A stretch of 64,000 nt of DNA, taken from contig NZ_JBHOQV010000083.1 in assembly GCF_042408735.1 (NCBI RefSeq), positions 32,163 to 96,162 of the forward strand, read 5' to 3'. Source of the DNA: Thermogemmatispora sp042408735 (GTDB taxonomy: Bacteria; Chloroflexota; Ktedonobacteria; Ktedonobacterales; Ktedonobacteraceae). Positions 43,475 to 53,300 of the stretch are shown here, one piece after another; position 1 is the first letter of the stretch, and the number at the start of each line of letters is the position of its first letter. The notes under the pieces are model-generated. The model did no database searches, was not told the DNA's origin, and saw only the letters and a program-made list of their open reading frames with translations. The translations under genes were made by a program, and so were the position numbers.

Positions 43475-44215
43475 TTAGCTGGAGGCCCGTTGAGCTTGTC
43501 CAGAAGGGCTGTCCGGGACCTCAGCCTTCTCAGGATGACGCACGAGTGTGTAGCCGACCCCCGGCACGGTAAGAATGTAGCGCGGGTTCGCCGGGTCCGG
43601 CTCGATTTTCTGCCGGAGATGGTGGATATGGGCCTTGATCAGGCTGGCATCGCCATCGTTGCCAAAGCCCCAAATATGGGCCACAATTTGCCCCGCCGTA
43701 CAAACATTATTAGCATTGACTCCTAAAAGGTGTAATAATTTGCTTTCGGTGGGAGTAAGATGCACCGTTTTGCCGAAGATGCGCGCTTCGTTGTGCAGCG
43801 AGTCGATGGAAAGAGGGCCAACAGTGATGACGGCTGGCGGTCGTAGGAGGAGGGTAGAGCGCCCGCGGCGACTGACAGCCCGGATACGCGCCAGGAGCTG
43901 AGCCGGGAAGAAAGGCTTGCGCAGGTAGTCATCGGCTCCCCCCTCCAGGCAAAGAACCTCATCGCGCACGTCCCGCTCCTGCGAGATGACCAGCACAAGA
44001 GCATCGTGCCGCGCGCGCATCTCGCGGCACATGGCGAGAGCATCAGTGTCTTTGAGAGCCGTATCCAGGATCACCAGATCGGGCTTGTGTTCCTCCCACT
44101 CGCGGCGCGCCTGCTCACCGGAGTAAGCGCGTCGCACCTCGTGCCCCAGCGTTCTTAGCCAGCCTGTCAACATTTCAACAAGATCGCGGTCTTCATCAAC
44201 AATAAGCAATTTCAT
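43475..44215 (-). CDS. Response regulator, OmpR/PhoB family
   Basis: A 246-residue two-component response regulator. ATG at 44215 is used, one codon after a TTG; GAGGATGAGG lies upstream. The receiver domain (1-115) has LLIVDEDRDLV with the acidic pocket, the phospho-acceptor Asp in LVILDTALKD, and the conserved Lys in GGADDYLRKPF. The C-terminal winged helix (about 135-232) has VHLTPTESKLLHLLGVNANNVCTAGQIVAHIWG and LIKAHIHHLRQKIEPDPANPRYILTVPGVGYTLV. No sensor kinase is adjacent, so it is an orphan regulator placed within the EPS locus. Confidence 0.93.
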   Translation of the reverse strand: MKLLIVDEDRDLVEMLTGWLRTLGHEVRRAYSGEQARREWEEHKPDLVILDTALKDTDALAMCREMRARHDALVLVISQERDVRDEVLCLEGGADDYLRKPFFPAQLLARIRAVSRRGRSTLLLRPPAVITVGPLSIDSLHNEARIFGKTVHLTPTESKLLHLLGVNANNVCTAGQIVAHIWGFGNDGDASLIKAHIHHLRQKIEPDPANPRYILTVPGVGYTLVRHPEKAEVPDSPSGQAQRASS

Positions 44216-44337
44216 CAAAATACCTCATCCTCATAACTGCCGATACTCTTGCGGATTTCGTATAGTAGGAGATTTTGCCTTCCAGGGAACGCTCGACTCT
44301 CTAGTATTAAAACACAATGACCTGCCGGTTTACAACT

Positions 44338-44416
44338 CCTCAATTGAAGTATTCCAAAAAGCAGGAACTTGTCAATAATTACTGTTCATCCCTCAATTGA
44401 GGTCCCTCAAATGAGG
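44338..44416. repeat. Three near-palindromic 12-mers
   Basis: cctcaattgaag (44338-44349), the perfect palindrome cctcaattgagg (44391-44402) and cctcaaatgagg (44405-44416) cluster within 80 bases. Two copies fall inside the last codons of the NarL-type regulator gene and one just downstream, between it and the OmpR-type gene. They may be binding sites of either regulator. Confidence 0.45.
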
Positions 44417-45185
44417 CATGAGAGGCGGCCTGAGTGCGATTGCTCGCCCCGAGCTTGCGCAGAATATGCTGGACGTGCTTCCCTACGGTGTAGGGGGAGA
44501 TCGAGAGGCGGGCCGCGATCTGTTTATTGCTCAGCCCAAGCCGCAGGAGGCGAAGGATCTTTTGCTCCTGCTCAGTCAGATGGGGCAGGGCCGTTGGAAG
44601 GCGGGCCTCGCCGGGGAGCTGCTCGCTCTGGCGCTGGAGAAGGGCGGTCTGAGCCTGGGAGGGGCTTCTCAGAGAGCTGCTGACCGGAGTGACCGTCGAA
44701 AGAGTGGCGGCCAGGCGATAGCACTCCCAGATCAGCAGGCGGATGGCCACGCTGGCCACGTGAGGGACCAGGGCCAGCTCTCCCTTCCGGAGCCCTTCCA
44801 GACAGGCGAGCACCTGGTGGCCAGGTGTATCTTTGGTCAGATAGCCGCTAGCACCGTTGAGCAAAGCGCGCAGGAGCAGTTCATCGTTGATACTAGAGGC
44901 GAGCAGAACCACGTGAGGGGGCGATGGCGCTTCGCTCAGGCGGCGTGTTAGCTCGATGCAGTCGCCATCTGCCAGGCTACAATCGATGAGGACTGTGTCC
45001 ACACCGGTGGTCGCCACGGTCTCCTGCAGGGCGGTACAGGAATTAACCTCCGCCAACACTTCGAACCCCTCGCTGGCTGCCAGCAGACTGTGCAGTCCGC
45101 GGCAGAAGATATCGGCCTCATGAGCGATAATTACGCGCTGAGTCCTCCTATGAAAGGGCAGCTGCTGTCTTTCCTGAGACGGCAT
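44379..45185 (-). CDS. Response regulator-like protein, NarL/LuxR family
   Basis: A 268-residue regulator. The N-terminal receiver-like domain (about 15-135) has RVIIAHEADIFCRGLHSLLAASEGFEVLAEV, phospho-acceptor Asp in TVLIDCSLADGD and Lys in GASGYLTKDTPG. A Ser/Gln-rich linker follows, then the LuxR-type HTH (about 200-258, LTEQEQKILRLLRLGLSNKQIAARLSISPYTVGKHVQHILRKLGASNRTQAA). The usual two acidic residues at the receiver start are replaced by HEAD, so phosphorylation may be weak. The SD is AAGGAAAAGG. It precedes the OmpR-type regulator on the same strand. Confidence 0.88.
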   Translation of the reverse strand: MPSQERQQLPFHRRTQRVIIAHEADIFCRGLHSLLAASEGFEVLAEVNSCTALQETVATTGVDTVLIDCSLADGDCIELTRRLSEAPSPPHVVLLASSINDELLLRALLNGASGYLTKDTPGHQVLACLEGLRKGELALVPHVASVAIRLLIWECYRLAATLSTVTPVSSSLRSPSQAQTALLQRQSEQLPGEARLPTALPHLTEQEQKILRLLRLGLSNKQIAARLSISPYTVGKHVQHILRKLGASNRTQAASHASFEGPQLRDEQ

Positions 45186-45534
45186 ATGCTTATCCTTTTC
45201 CTTATGGCTTTAGCCAAAGCCATTTCGTTAACCCCCTAAATATGGACGTAGTAGATTGAAATTTTTTACAGATGAAGTAGCTGGTGAGCACTCTTGCTGA
45301 CTTAAGAACTATGGGTATCATACGATACCAGCGTATAGCACTTTCCTGCTCCCTGAGCGGTTGCTGCTGCTGAAAGGGGCCTGAAGTATCAGACACAACA
45401 GCACATGTCTGATCGGCTCCAGAGCTTCTTGGGGCGCTGAGGAGAGGTGGGGGTCCGCTTCCCTCCCTCGCTATCTTCCTTCCTCCTCTTGCTGGGCGGG
45501 TATGGTCATGGCATTGTTGGCTGCGCCGGTCCTG
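45186..45534. other. Leader/promoter region of the NarL-type regulator with three inverted repeats
   Basis: About 350 bases, AT-richer than its surroundings. It holds three perfect inverted repeats: atggcttt/aaagccat at 45204-45223 directly upstream of the SD, ggtatc/gatacc at 45314-45329, and atcagaca/tgtctgat at 45388-45413. A 64-codon minus frame here has no SD and is not called as a gene. Confidence 0.45.
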
Positions 45535-46893
45535 TCATGGCTGGGGGTGGCTGGCGCGGGCCACCTCGACGATGCGCAGGAAGAAATCCTGGATGGTCAC
45601 CGAATCGATATCGCTGCTGATGGCCAGGGCGGCCCGATAGGTGGCAGGCCAGGGGGCGAATGAGAGCAGGGGCCCTGAGAGCGCCTCGAGCTGGGCGACC
45701 AACCTGCGGCGTTGCGCTCGCTGCTCCCTGGGGGAGGCTCCCAGGCCGGCCGGCAGATCCAGAAAAAGACTGTAGTTGGCGGCCTCCTCGGGCGAGGCCT
45801 GGGTCACGGCATACCCCTGCTCTTGAAGGAAGGCCCTGACCGCCGGCGGAGTTGCCGGTGAGAGAGCGACTGCTGGGCAGCGGGCGGCCTCGATGCGCCA
45901 CTCTTGCCACTCTAAGTCTTCTGTGTCAGGTGGCTTGCTGGCCTCTACCGGGGAGCGTTCCAGCACTGTGAGCTGGCGGGTTTGCACCTGAGCACGAGCT
46001 GAGCTGAGCAGGCGAACCCTCCACTGCTGAGGACCTGCGGGGCTGATCTCGAAGCGGAAGCGGCTGCGCTCAAGCCACCAGCGGGCAATGTCCTCGAGGC
46101 GGGCGATCCAGACCGGCTCTGGCTGACTGGTAGCGTAGTCGAGCAGACCGCGAAGGGCGGCCTGGCAAAGCAAGGCCCGTTCCGGGTGGAGATTGAGGGC
46201 GTACAGGCCGCCCAGAGCGTAGACGCGCGCCATGACCGCCGACCAGATAGCGGCGATGCGCTGCGGCTCTGTAATGCGCAGGCGGTCGAAGAGCATTTCG
46301 TCGTCGGGGATGCTCGTGGGAAGGCGCACCAGGTGCCCCTCGCAGTGTGGGCGCAGATCATAGATGCTCGGGGGGACTGCCTGGAAGAGGCGCAGGGATT
46401 TCTCGTAGCCGCTACGTAACAGCGGGGAGAGGGTCTCCAGATCGATCACATCATGAATGACTGCCTCATTGCTCTCGTAGGTAAAGTTCAGGGCAGCGAA
46501 GATCTCCAGGGCCTCCTCAGTCCAGCCAAGGTAGGGATTGCGGAAGCCCGCAAAGGGGATCTGGCTAGCGCGGAAGACGGAGATGGCCAGGCGGGTCTGG
46601 CGTTCCTGCTCCTGGGGTGTCAGGCTGCGGTAATCGTTGTGGACATAGCCGTGAATGCCGATCTCAGCGCCGCTGGCGGCGATCTGGCGTAGCAAGGGAA
46701 CATGGCGGCGCAGGACCACGGCAGGAATGAAAAACGTGGGGTAGGCCCCATACTGGCCGAGCGTCGCCACCAGGGTCTGCAGCGAGCGGGCAGTTCGGTG
46801 CTCGCTCAGGCCGAAGCGGGCAAAGACTGTCCAGAGGCGGCGCAAGAAATTGTGCGCGCCCTTCGTGCGCAGCGAAAAAGCGACCAGATTCAT
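45535..46893 (-). CDS. Polysaccharide deacetylase-related protein with displaced Asp motif
   Basis: A 452-residue protein. The N-terminal 240 residues look like a NodB-type deacetylase: YGAYPTFFIPAVVLRRH, the metal motif HGYVHNDYRSLT (HxxxH), FRNPYLGW with the Arg motif, and YALNLHPE. The N-terminal catalytic Asp motif expected before these is missing at the front. Instead a NodB-start-like TYRAALAISSDIDSVTIQDF sits at the extreme C-terminus. A beta-rich middle (about 250-400) is unrecognised. SD and ATG are normal. It may be permuted, or the C-terminus may be the start of a truncated second deacetylase domain. Confidence 0.75.
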   Translation of the reverse strand: MNLVAFSLRTKGAHNFLRRLWTVFARFGLSEHRTARSLQTLVATLGQYGAYPTFFIPAVVLRRHVPLLRQIAASGAEIGIHGYVHNDYRSLTPQEQERQTRLAISVFRASQIPFAGFRNPYLGWTEEALEIFAALNFTYESNEAVIHDVIDLETLSPLLRSGYEKSLRLFQAVPPSIYDLRPHCEGHLVRLPTSIPDDEMLFDRLRITEPQRIAAIWSAVMARVYALGGLYALNLHPERALLCQAALRGLLDYATSQPEPVWIARLEDIARWWLERSRFRFEISPAGPQQWRVRLLSSARAQVQTRQLTVLERSPVEASKPPDTEDLEWQEWRIEAARCPAVALSPATPPAVRAFLQEQGYAVTQASPEEAANYSLFLDLPAGLGASPREQRAQRRRLVAQLEALSGPLLSFAPWPATYRAALAISSDIDSVTIQDFFLRIVEVARASHPQP

Positions 46894-46971
46894 AGCGGCT
46901 TGGCTTCCTCCCCTGATTCAGGGCCTTTTTGTCGCAACTACAGGGCCGGGTTGGTTCTCTGCTCCTTCCAC

Positions 46972-47985
46972 TCACTTGAGAGGGCTGACCACGCTCAGGG
47001 TTGGGCGTGCCTGGCGCTCGAGTTCCTGCTGAGCCTCGGCCAGAATGCGAACGACCTCCAGGCCGACCTGGCCATTGGCGCGCGGTGGTTTGCCTGTGCG
47101 GATCGCCTGAGCGAAGTCCTCGCACTCCAGGCGAAGTGGCTCAACCCAATCGATATGGGGAATGGTAATCTCGCCGTTGCGATAAGAGACGATTGGATCG
47201 GCGTGCACGTCGGCCCCTTTGTTGTAGATCTTGAGCATCTCAGCGGGATTCGTATCGTCGTAGACCGCCATTCGCTGGTCGCCGATGACGGTGACGCGGC
47301 GGATCTTGCAGGGATGGAGCCAGCTCACGTGGATATGGGCCGTCATCCCGCTGGCGAAGGTGAGATCGAGATGAGCGATATCGGGGATGCGGGCCTGCAG
47401 GTGGGCGTGGGCCTGAACACGCACCTCGGCGGGCTTCTCGCCGAGCAGATAGAGCAAGATCGAGATATCGTGGGGGGCGAGGTCCCAGATCACATTGGTG
47501 TCCTGGCGGAAGAGGCCCAGGTTCACGCGGATAGCCTCGAAGCAGTAGATCTTGCCCAGGTCCTTGTTGCGGATCAGCTTCCGCAGCTCATTGACGGCGG
47601 GGCTGTACTCGAAGGTATGACCAACCATCAAGATGCGCTGCCGTGTCTGGGCCAGGCTGACCAGCTCCTCAGCCTCAGCCACACTGGCGGTCAGCGGCTT
47701 TTCGACCAGGACGTGCTTATCGTGTTGCAGGGCCGCCCGGGCAAAGGCATAGTGTGTACTCACAGGTGTGGCAATGACGACGGCATCCACATCGGAGCGA
47801 AAAACCTCCTCCACAGAAGTCGTAAAGCGAGCCCTGGGGTGATGGTGGAGGGCCGGGGAAAGCTGGCAGGCAGGATTGCTGTCTGCAATCAGGGTGACAC
47901 TCGCATACGGGAGCGATTCCAGATTGCGCGCCAGCCGGGGGCCCCAATAGCCCCAGCCGATGATAGCGAAGCGCAGTGTTTCCAT
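46972..47985 (-). CDS. Gfo/Idh/MocA family oxidoreductase
   Basis: A 337-residue NAD(P)-dependent sugar dehydrogenase. The N-terminal Rossmann fold starts LRFAIIGWGYWGPRLARNLESLPYASVTLIAD, followed by VDAVVIATPVSTHYAFARAALQHDKHVLVEKPLTASVAEAEEL with the catalytic EKP Lys. The C-terminal domain has TNVIWDLAPHDISILLYLLG with the conserved D-x3-H. It shares an operon with the DegT aminotransferase 198 bases upstream. The pair matches the WlbA/WlbE-type route that oxidises then transaminates a UDP-sugar to give a 3-amino sugar for the EPS. Confidence 0.92.
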   Translation of the reverse strand: METLRFAIIGWGYWGPRLARNLESLPYASVTLIADSNPACQLSPALHHHPRARFTTSVEEVFRSDVDAVVIATPVSTHYAFARAALQHDKHVLVEKPLTASVAEAEELVSLAQTRQRILMVGHTFEYSPAVNELRKLIRNKDLGKIYCFEAIRVNLGLFRQDTNVIWDLAPHDISILLYLLGEKPAEVRVQAHAHLQARIPDIAHLDLTFASGMTAHIHVSWLHPCKIRRVTVIGDQRMAVYDDTNPAEMLKIYNKGADVHADPIVSYRNGEITIPHIDWVEPLRLECEDFAQAIRTGKPPRANGQVGLEVVRILAEAQQELERQARPTLSVVSPLK

Positions 47986-48182
47986 AGCGATCTACCTCTT
48001 CCATTTCCTTTCCGTGGCCGTGCGCGGCTCCAACCGGTGCCTCCCAGCGGGCGAGGGATAGGCAACAGAGGGCTGGCGCCCGGGACAGTGGCCAGCTCCC
48101 GCCCATCGGGACGCCGGACGCCCTCCCCGCGGCTCGCCTGGCTGCTGTCAGGCGCTGGCCGCTCGCTGAGAGAGGACACGGC

Positions 48183-49307
48183 CTAGCGTTCGACCGTGGG
48201 TGTCCCCAGCGCCAGGCTCTGGCTCACCTGCTCCACCACGTAGGTCAGCTGCTGCTCCGTCAGCTCGGGGTACATCGGCAGAGAGATAATGCGGGCGGCG
48301 CAGGCTTCCGTCCGCGGGAGAGAACCAGGCTGGTAGCCGAGATAGGAGCAGGCCGGCTGCAGGTGCAGAGGCAGCGGGTAGTGGATACCGGTGCTGATGC
48401 CCGCCTGTTCGAGCTGGTAGCGGAGACGGTCGCGCTGCTCAACCTGGATCACGTAGTAGCAGTAGGTATGAGTAGCCCAGGCCCTCGTCGTCGGCAGGAT
48501 GGCCCCGGTGGCGCGCAGGTGCTCGTTGTAGAAGCTGGCATGTGACTGGCGGGCGGCGTTCCAGCGGTCCAGGTAGCGCAGTTTGACGAGCAGCACGGCG
48601 GCCTGTAGCTCATCGAGGCGGGCATTGCTGCCAAGTAGCTCGTGATGATAGCGGAGGCGCGAACCGTGATCGCGCAGCATGCGCAGGCGCTCCGCCAGGG
48701 TGGCATCGTTCGTCACACAGATGCCGGCCTCGCCATAGGCCCCAAGATTCTTGCTGTAGTAGAGGCTGAAGCAGCCGATGTCGCCCAGGCTACCGACACG
48801 GCGGCCCCGGTAGGTGGCGCCGTGAGCCTGAGAGGCATCCTCGATGACGCGTAGCCCGGCGCGGCGAGCGATGGCCAGCAGCGGCTCCATATCGGCAGGG
48901 TGACCATAAAGATGCACGGGCAGCAGCGCGCGGGTGCGGGGGGTCAGCGCGGCGCTCACCAGCTCGGGATCGAGGGTGTAGGTCTGGGGATCGATATCGA
49001 CAAAGACCGGCCTGGCCCCGACCTGGACGATGGCCTCGACGGTCGCGATAAAAGTATGAGCGACAGTAATCACCTCATCGCCGGGACCAATGCCGCAGGC
49101 CCGCAGAGCCAGCGCCAGGGCATCGGTCCCCGATGAGACCCCGACGCCGTAGCGGCAGCCGCAGTAAGCGGCAAAGGCCTCCTCGAAAGCGCGAGTGCGC
49201 GGCCCGAGAAAAAGCTCCATATCGGCCAGTACCTCGTCAAAGGCCGCCCGAACCTCCTCCTTGATTGCCTGGTACTGTGACTGCAGGTCGACGAGTGGTA
49301 TCCGCAT
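48183..49307 (-). CDS. DegT/DnrJ/EryC1/StrS sugar aminotransferase
   Basis: A 374-residue PLP-dependent nucleotide-sugar aminotransferase. The N-terminus is IPLVDLQSQYQAIKEEVRAAFDEVL. The PLP pocket has GVSSGTDALALALRACGIGPGDEVITVAHTFIATVEAI, VIEDASQAHGATYRGRRVG and CFSLYYSKNLGAYGEAGICVTND, in which SKN carries the Schiff-base Lys (about 186). It resembles the WlbE/QdtB-type 3-aminotransferases, and the downstream oxidoreductase gene supports that. GGAGG precedes ATG. The product is an amino sugar probably used by the EPS transferases. Confidence 0.93.
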   Translation of the reverse strand: MRIPLVDLQSQYQAIKEEVRAAFDEVLADMELFLGPRTRAFEEAFAAYCGCRYGVGVSSGTDALALALRACGIGPGDEVITVAHTFIATVEAIVQVGARPVFVDIDPQTYTLDPELVSAALTPRTRALLPVHLYGHPADMEPLLAIARRAGLRVIEDASQAHGATYRGRRVGSLGDIGCFSLYYSKNLGAYGEAGICVTNDATLAERLRMLRDHGSRLRYHHELLGSNARLDELQAAVLLVKLRYLDRWNAARQSHASFYNEHLRATGAILPTTRAWATHTYCYYVIQVEQRDRLRYQLEQAGISTGIHYPLPLHLQPACSYLGYQPGSLPRTEACAARIISLPMYPELTEQQLTYVVEQVSQSLALGTPTVER

Positions 49308-49523
49308 AGAAGCCAGCCTCCTGAAATAGCCCTAGCCGTGGTGGCGGCTAGCATAGCGAGCAGCGAGCGAGCTGTGGGGCAGGGCCTTCGTCGATGAGGA
49401 CCTGCCCTGCCTGGGTTCAAGAAGCACAATAGCACCCGCAGGTTGTTGCCCGATGCTTGTGCTGGTTGAAATGCGGTGATGTCCGCCGGAGCTAGAGGGC
49501 CGCAAGAGGGGGTCGTTGCTGGC

Positions 49524-50042
49524 TCAAAAGGGAAGTGGAAGCCGCGCCAGCGTGCTAAACTGGTTTGGATGAAGGAAAGATGTGGGATGTGCAGTGAGTC
49601 CAGAAAGGCGGCGGTCGCGCTCAAGACGCTTGAGGGCCAGGCGCAGTGAAGTAGAAGAGACGAGGACGGGGAAGACAGTGCAGGAAGTGATCTCTTCCAG
49701 GAGGGCGTAAAGGGCGGCATTGCCTGGGCGAGCCAGAGCCACCGTGACGACGCCCTGAGCCAGGCCGATCACCAGGCACTGGTAGCGTCTGGCCACCGGC
49801 AGCGGCAGCCAGCTCCGGTAGCGCAGGGGGACATAGCGCAACGAGGGAAGCCGCGGGAGAGGTCCCTGACGAACGAGATAGGCCATCTCTTTCAGTGTCC
49901 CCATGCTGGCACTGCTCTCTTTTCCCTGTAGCAAGATGTCGCTAGCCATCTGCCTGGTTACGTTAGAGACTTTCTCTGATTGCCTGATCTCCTCCTGTCC
50001 CAAAAAACCGCACTGAATGCATTTGTCTGATAGGCGATACAT
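49524..50042 (-). CDS. Stand-alone GspE/MshE N-terminal-like domain protein
   Basis: A 172-residue soluble protein. Residues about 72-150 (LRYVPLRYRSWLPLPVARRYQCLVIGLAQGVVTVALARPGNAALYALLEEITSCTVFPVLVSSTSLRLALKRL) follow the GspE/PilB N-terminal domain pattern, which in several secretion and EPS proteins binds c-di-GMP. There is no ATPase domain. The N-terminus has a CIQCG pair. The start is uncertain: ATG at 50042 has no SD and ATG at 49949 would drop the Cys pair. It is upstream of the aminotransferase on the same strand and may be a regulatory subunit for EPS production. Confidence 0.65.
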   Translation of the reverse strand: MYRLSDKCIQCGFLGQEEIRQSEKVSNVTRQMASDILLQGKESSASMGTLKEMAYLVRQGPLPRLPSLRYVPLRYRSWLPLPVARRYQCLVIGLAQGVVTVALARPGNAALYALLEEITSCTVFPVLVSSTSLRLALKRLERDRRLSGLTAHPTSFLHPNQFSTLARLPLPF

Positions 50043-50385
50043 GCATATAAGTCCTGTTTAAGAGCTACTACTCAGGCGAAAAAGATGGCGGCCAGTTCTG
50101 GCATTTTCATCTGTACCCGGAAGTGTAGTGCTCAGTTGTTCTGATGAGATGTTGATTTGGAAAAAGATATGGTGTTGTCTCTTCCTGTGTTGTAAAGACT
50201 CCGTTGTTCCGGGCTGAGGGCCGTTTCTCGGATCCTCCAGGGAGGGTGGCCAGGGCCTGGTCTGGGGTCTGGGACCGTAAGAATACTCTTGCAAACGCAG
50301 AAGGGTGGGGATAAAGTAAGAAAATGATCGATTTCCTCACGGTTGCGAGGGGATCATTGCGAGCCAACAGCGGCAGTGCGCAGCT
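50043..50385. other. Divergent region upstream of the BTAD regulator
   Basis: About 340 bases without a gene. It should contain the promoters of the GspE-N-like gene and of the BTAD regulator. AT-rich patches lie near 50040-50070 and 50130-50190. Confidence 0.3.
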
Positions 50386-53300
50386 ATGAAGATGTCTTCT
50401 GAGCGGCTGGTGTTCCGTCTTCTGGGTGTTCCTGAAGTTCGTGTTGCCAGCACGCCGCTGGTCCTACATCACCAGAAGGCGCAGGCGCTCCTCTATTATC
50501 TGGCGGCCTCCGAAGCTCCTCAGCCGCGCGAGCATCTGGCTGCCTTGTTGTGGAGCGAGGTACCTGAAGACAATGCCCGTCATTCGCTGCGCTCCAATCT
50601 CTATGTCATTCGTCGTGCCCTCCAGTCTCATGGTCTGGCCGAGGCCCTGGTGGTTGATGGTCCCTGCGTCTCTCTGGCCGAGGAGCTGCTGGTCTGTGAT
50701 TTACGGCGTTTCCGGCAGCTCCTGCAGGAAGGTCGAAGGGAGTCTCTGGCGGAGGCCGTGCAGCTTTATCGCGGACGCCTGTTGCAGGGCTTTACCCTCA
50801 ACGGGACGCCTCTCTTCGACGAGTGGCTGCAGGGGGAGGAGGCAGCCCTCAGCCGCAGTTATCTGACGGCTTTGAGCCGTCTGGCAACCTACGCTGAGCA
50901 GGAAGGGCGCTGGGAGGAGGCCATTGAGTATCTGCTGCGCCTGCTTCAGGAAGATCCTTTCTCCGAGAGTGATCAGCGCCGACTGATTGAGCTATACCTG
51001 CGCGCTGGCGCTGTCGGGCAAGCCTGGTTGCAGTACGCCCGCTACGAGAAGTTGCTCCAGCAAGAGCTAGGTCTCTCTCCACCAGCGGATCTGCAGGAGC
51101 GCATGCGGGAGGTCTTGACGAGTCGCGGAAGCGGCAGAGGCCACGCGAGCTGTGACGAAGGCAGACGGAAGCGGAGCGGATTGGAACGCTCCGGACCCGG
51201 CAGGCAGCTCCTGCCTTTCGTGGGGCGCGAAGAGCCGCTTGGTGATCTCCTGGAGCTGGCCGGGCAGGTGGCCACCACTGGCCAGGGGAGCACGATCCTG
51301 ATCCAGGGAGAGGATGGTAGCGGCAAGACACGGCTGCTCGATGAGCTGGTGGCGCGTCTTGAGGCGCTCCCCCTGGGCTGGATTGTGCTGCGTGGAACCT
51401 GTTCGCCCTTCGATGAGCTGCTGGCCTATGGTCCTTTCCTGGAGGCTCTGCAGGAGCTGGGCCTGGATCCTCTTACCGAGGTCCTGGCGGCGGCCTCCCC
51501 CTCCCTCGGAAGCGCTCTGCCCGAGGAGCAGGGGCGCTTTATGTGGTCGCTCTGGCAGACGCTGCGGACTCTGGCACGCACGGCCCCGCTGCTGCTGGCG
51601 ATCGATGATCTTCACTGGGCAAATAGCTCGACGCTGCAGCTCTTTGGTTTTCTGGCTCTCCGGCTTCGCCAGCTTCCCATCCTGCTCATCGGTACCAGCT
51701 CCACCGTTGAGTTAGTGCCGGCCTTGCAGCGCCTGCTGACGCTTGGACGACGCCAGGGATCCGTGCGGCTGCTCTCGCTGGGACCGCTGGGACCAGAAGC
51801 GGTCACCGCCCTGGTGCAGGCTCTGCACATTGTGACCTTGCCGATGGCCTCAACCTTCCCGTCGTGGTTATACGAGCGCTCCGGGGGAAACCCCTTTATC
51901 TTACAGGAGCTGTTGCACCAGCTCCGGGCTGATGAGGTCTTGAGCGAGAGCGAGGAGGGGCTACGACTGGATATGCGGCGCTGGCTCCGCTGGCGGGCGA
52001 TGCATGCTCTCCCGGAAACAGCTTACGACTTGGTCCTCTGGCGCCTGGTTGATCTCGCTGGGGAGGCCCGTACGCTGTTGGAGGTCCTGGCCGTGGCCAA
52101 CCAGCCCCTGCCTCTGGCTCTCTTGCAGGAGCTGCCGGAGATGCGGGCTACCTCTCTGGCGGCACTAGTAGAGCAGTTGCTCTGGCGTGGCTTGCTTGTA
52201 GAAACGGCTCCACGCTGCTATAAGCTTTCACACGCCCTCCTGCGCGAGGCGGTCATGCATCGGCTCAGCCAGGTGCGGGCGGAAGAGATTCATCGCGAGC
52301 TGGCTGCCATGCTGGAGCGCTGCCCTGCCCTGCAGCCAAATAGGCCGCGGCGCCAAATTGCCCTCCACGCGGTAATGGGGGGCGATAGCGAGCGAGCGAG
52401 GCGCTATGGGCTGCAGATTCTCGATGAGTTGGTGCGCGAGAATGTGAGCACGGAGGCAGCTCTCTTCTTGCAACAGCTCTACGATCTCGTGGCCCCGGCA
52501 GCGGCCCTGGAAGAAGAGCTGCGTCTGACGGCGGCCCTGGGACAGATCTACCGTGCCTTGGGACAGCTCCAGCAGGCGGCTGATTGGTACCGGCGCTATC
52601 TGGCTCTGGCCCGCCAGCTTGACGATCGCGTGGCCTGGAAAAGCGCCTACTTCGAACTGGGAGAACTGGCGCTGATTATGAACGATTATCGCGAGGCGAT
52701 CGCCTGTGCTGAGGCTGGTTTGGCAGTACCCGATCCCCCCCAGGCAAGCGCACGGCCGGCCTTACTGGCCGCCGGCCACCGCTTGCTCGGGGCGGCGCTG
52801 GCCATGGAAGGCAGCGATCTGACGGCTGCCGAAGCTCATCTGCAACAGGCTGTCCGCTCGCTGCGTCAGTGTGGCAATGTGGGGGACCTGTGCGCCCCGC
52901 TCTTTGAGCTGGGAAATATTGCTGCTCAGTACGGCGAGCTGCGCCAGGCCCTGCAGCTCTACAGCGAAGCGGCTGACGCCGCTCGGGCCGCCCATAACTA
53001 TTATTTTCTTGCTCTCGCCTACAATAATACGGCCTACCATAGTTTGCTGCTTGGTGAGATAGAGGAGGCCAGGCAGGCTCTGACTGAAGGCAGAAGAATT
53101 GCTGAGACCTATGAGTTGTTGGGGGCCTTGTTACATCTTTCCAGCACTCAGGGAGAGCTGCATCTCTATCTGGGCGAGTGGCGGGCGGCTACAGAGGTCT
53201 TCACCCAGGGCCTGGCCCTGGCTGAGGAGCTGGGCAACCTCGAACGGCAGGCGGGCTATCGAGCTGGTCTGGCCTTGAGTGCACGCAGTCAGGGACGCCT

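Noticed and set aside
45202..45396. 64-codon minus-strand frame upstream of the NarL-type regulator
   Set aside because: No SD; it covers inverted repeats and ends against the regulator's own ribosome binding site.
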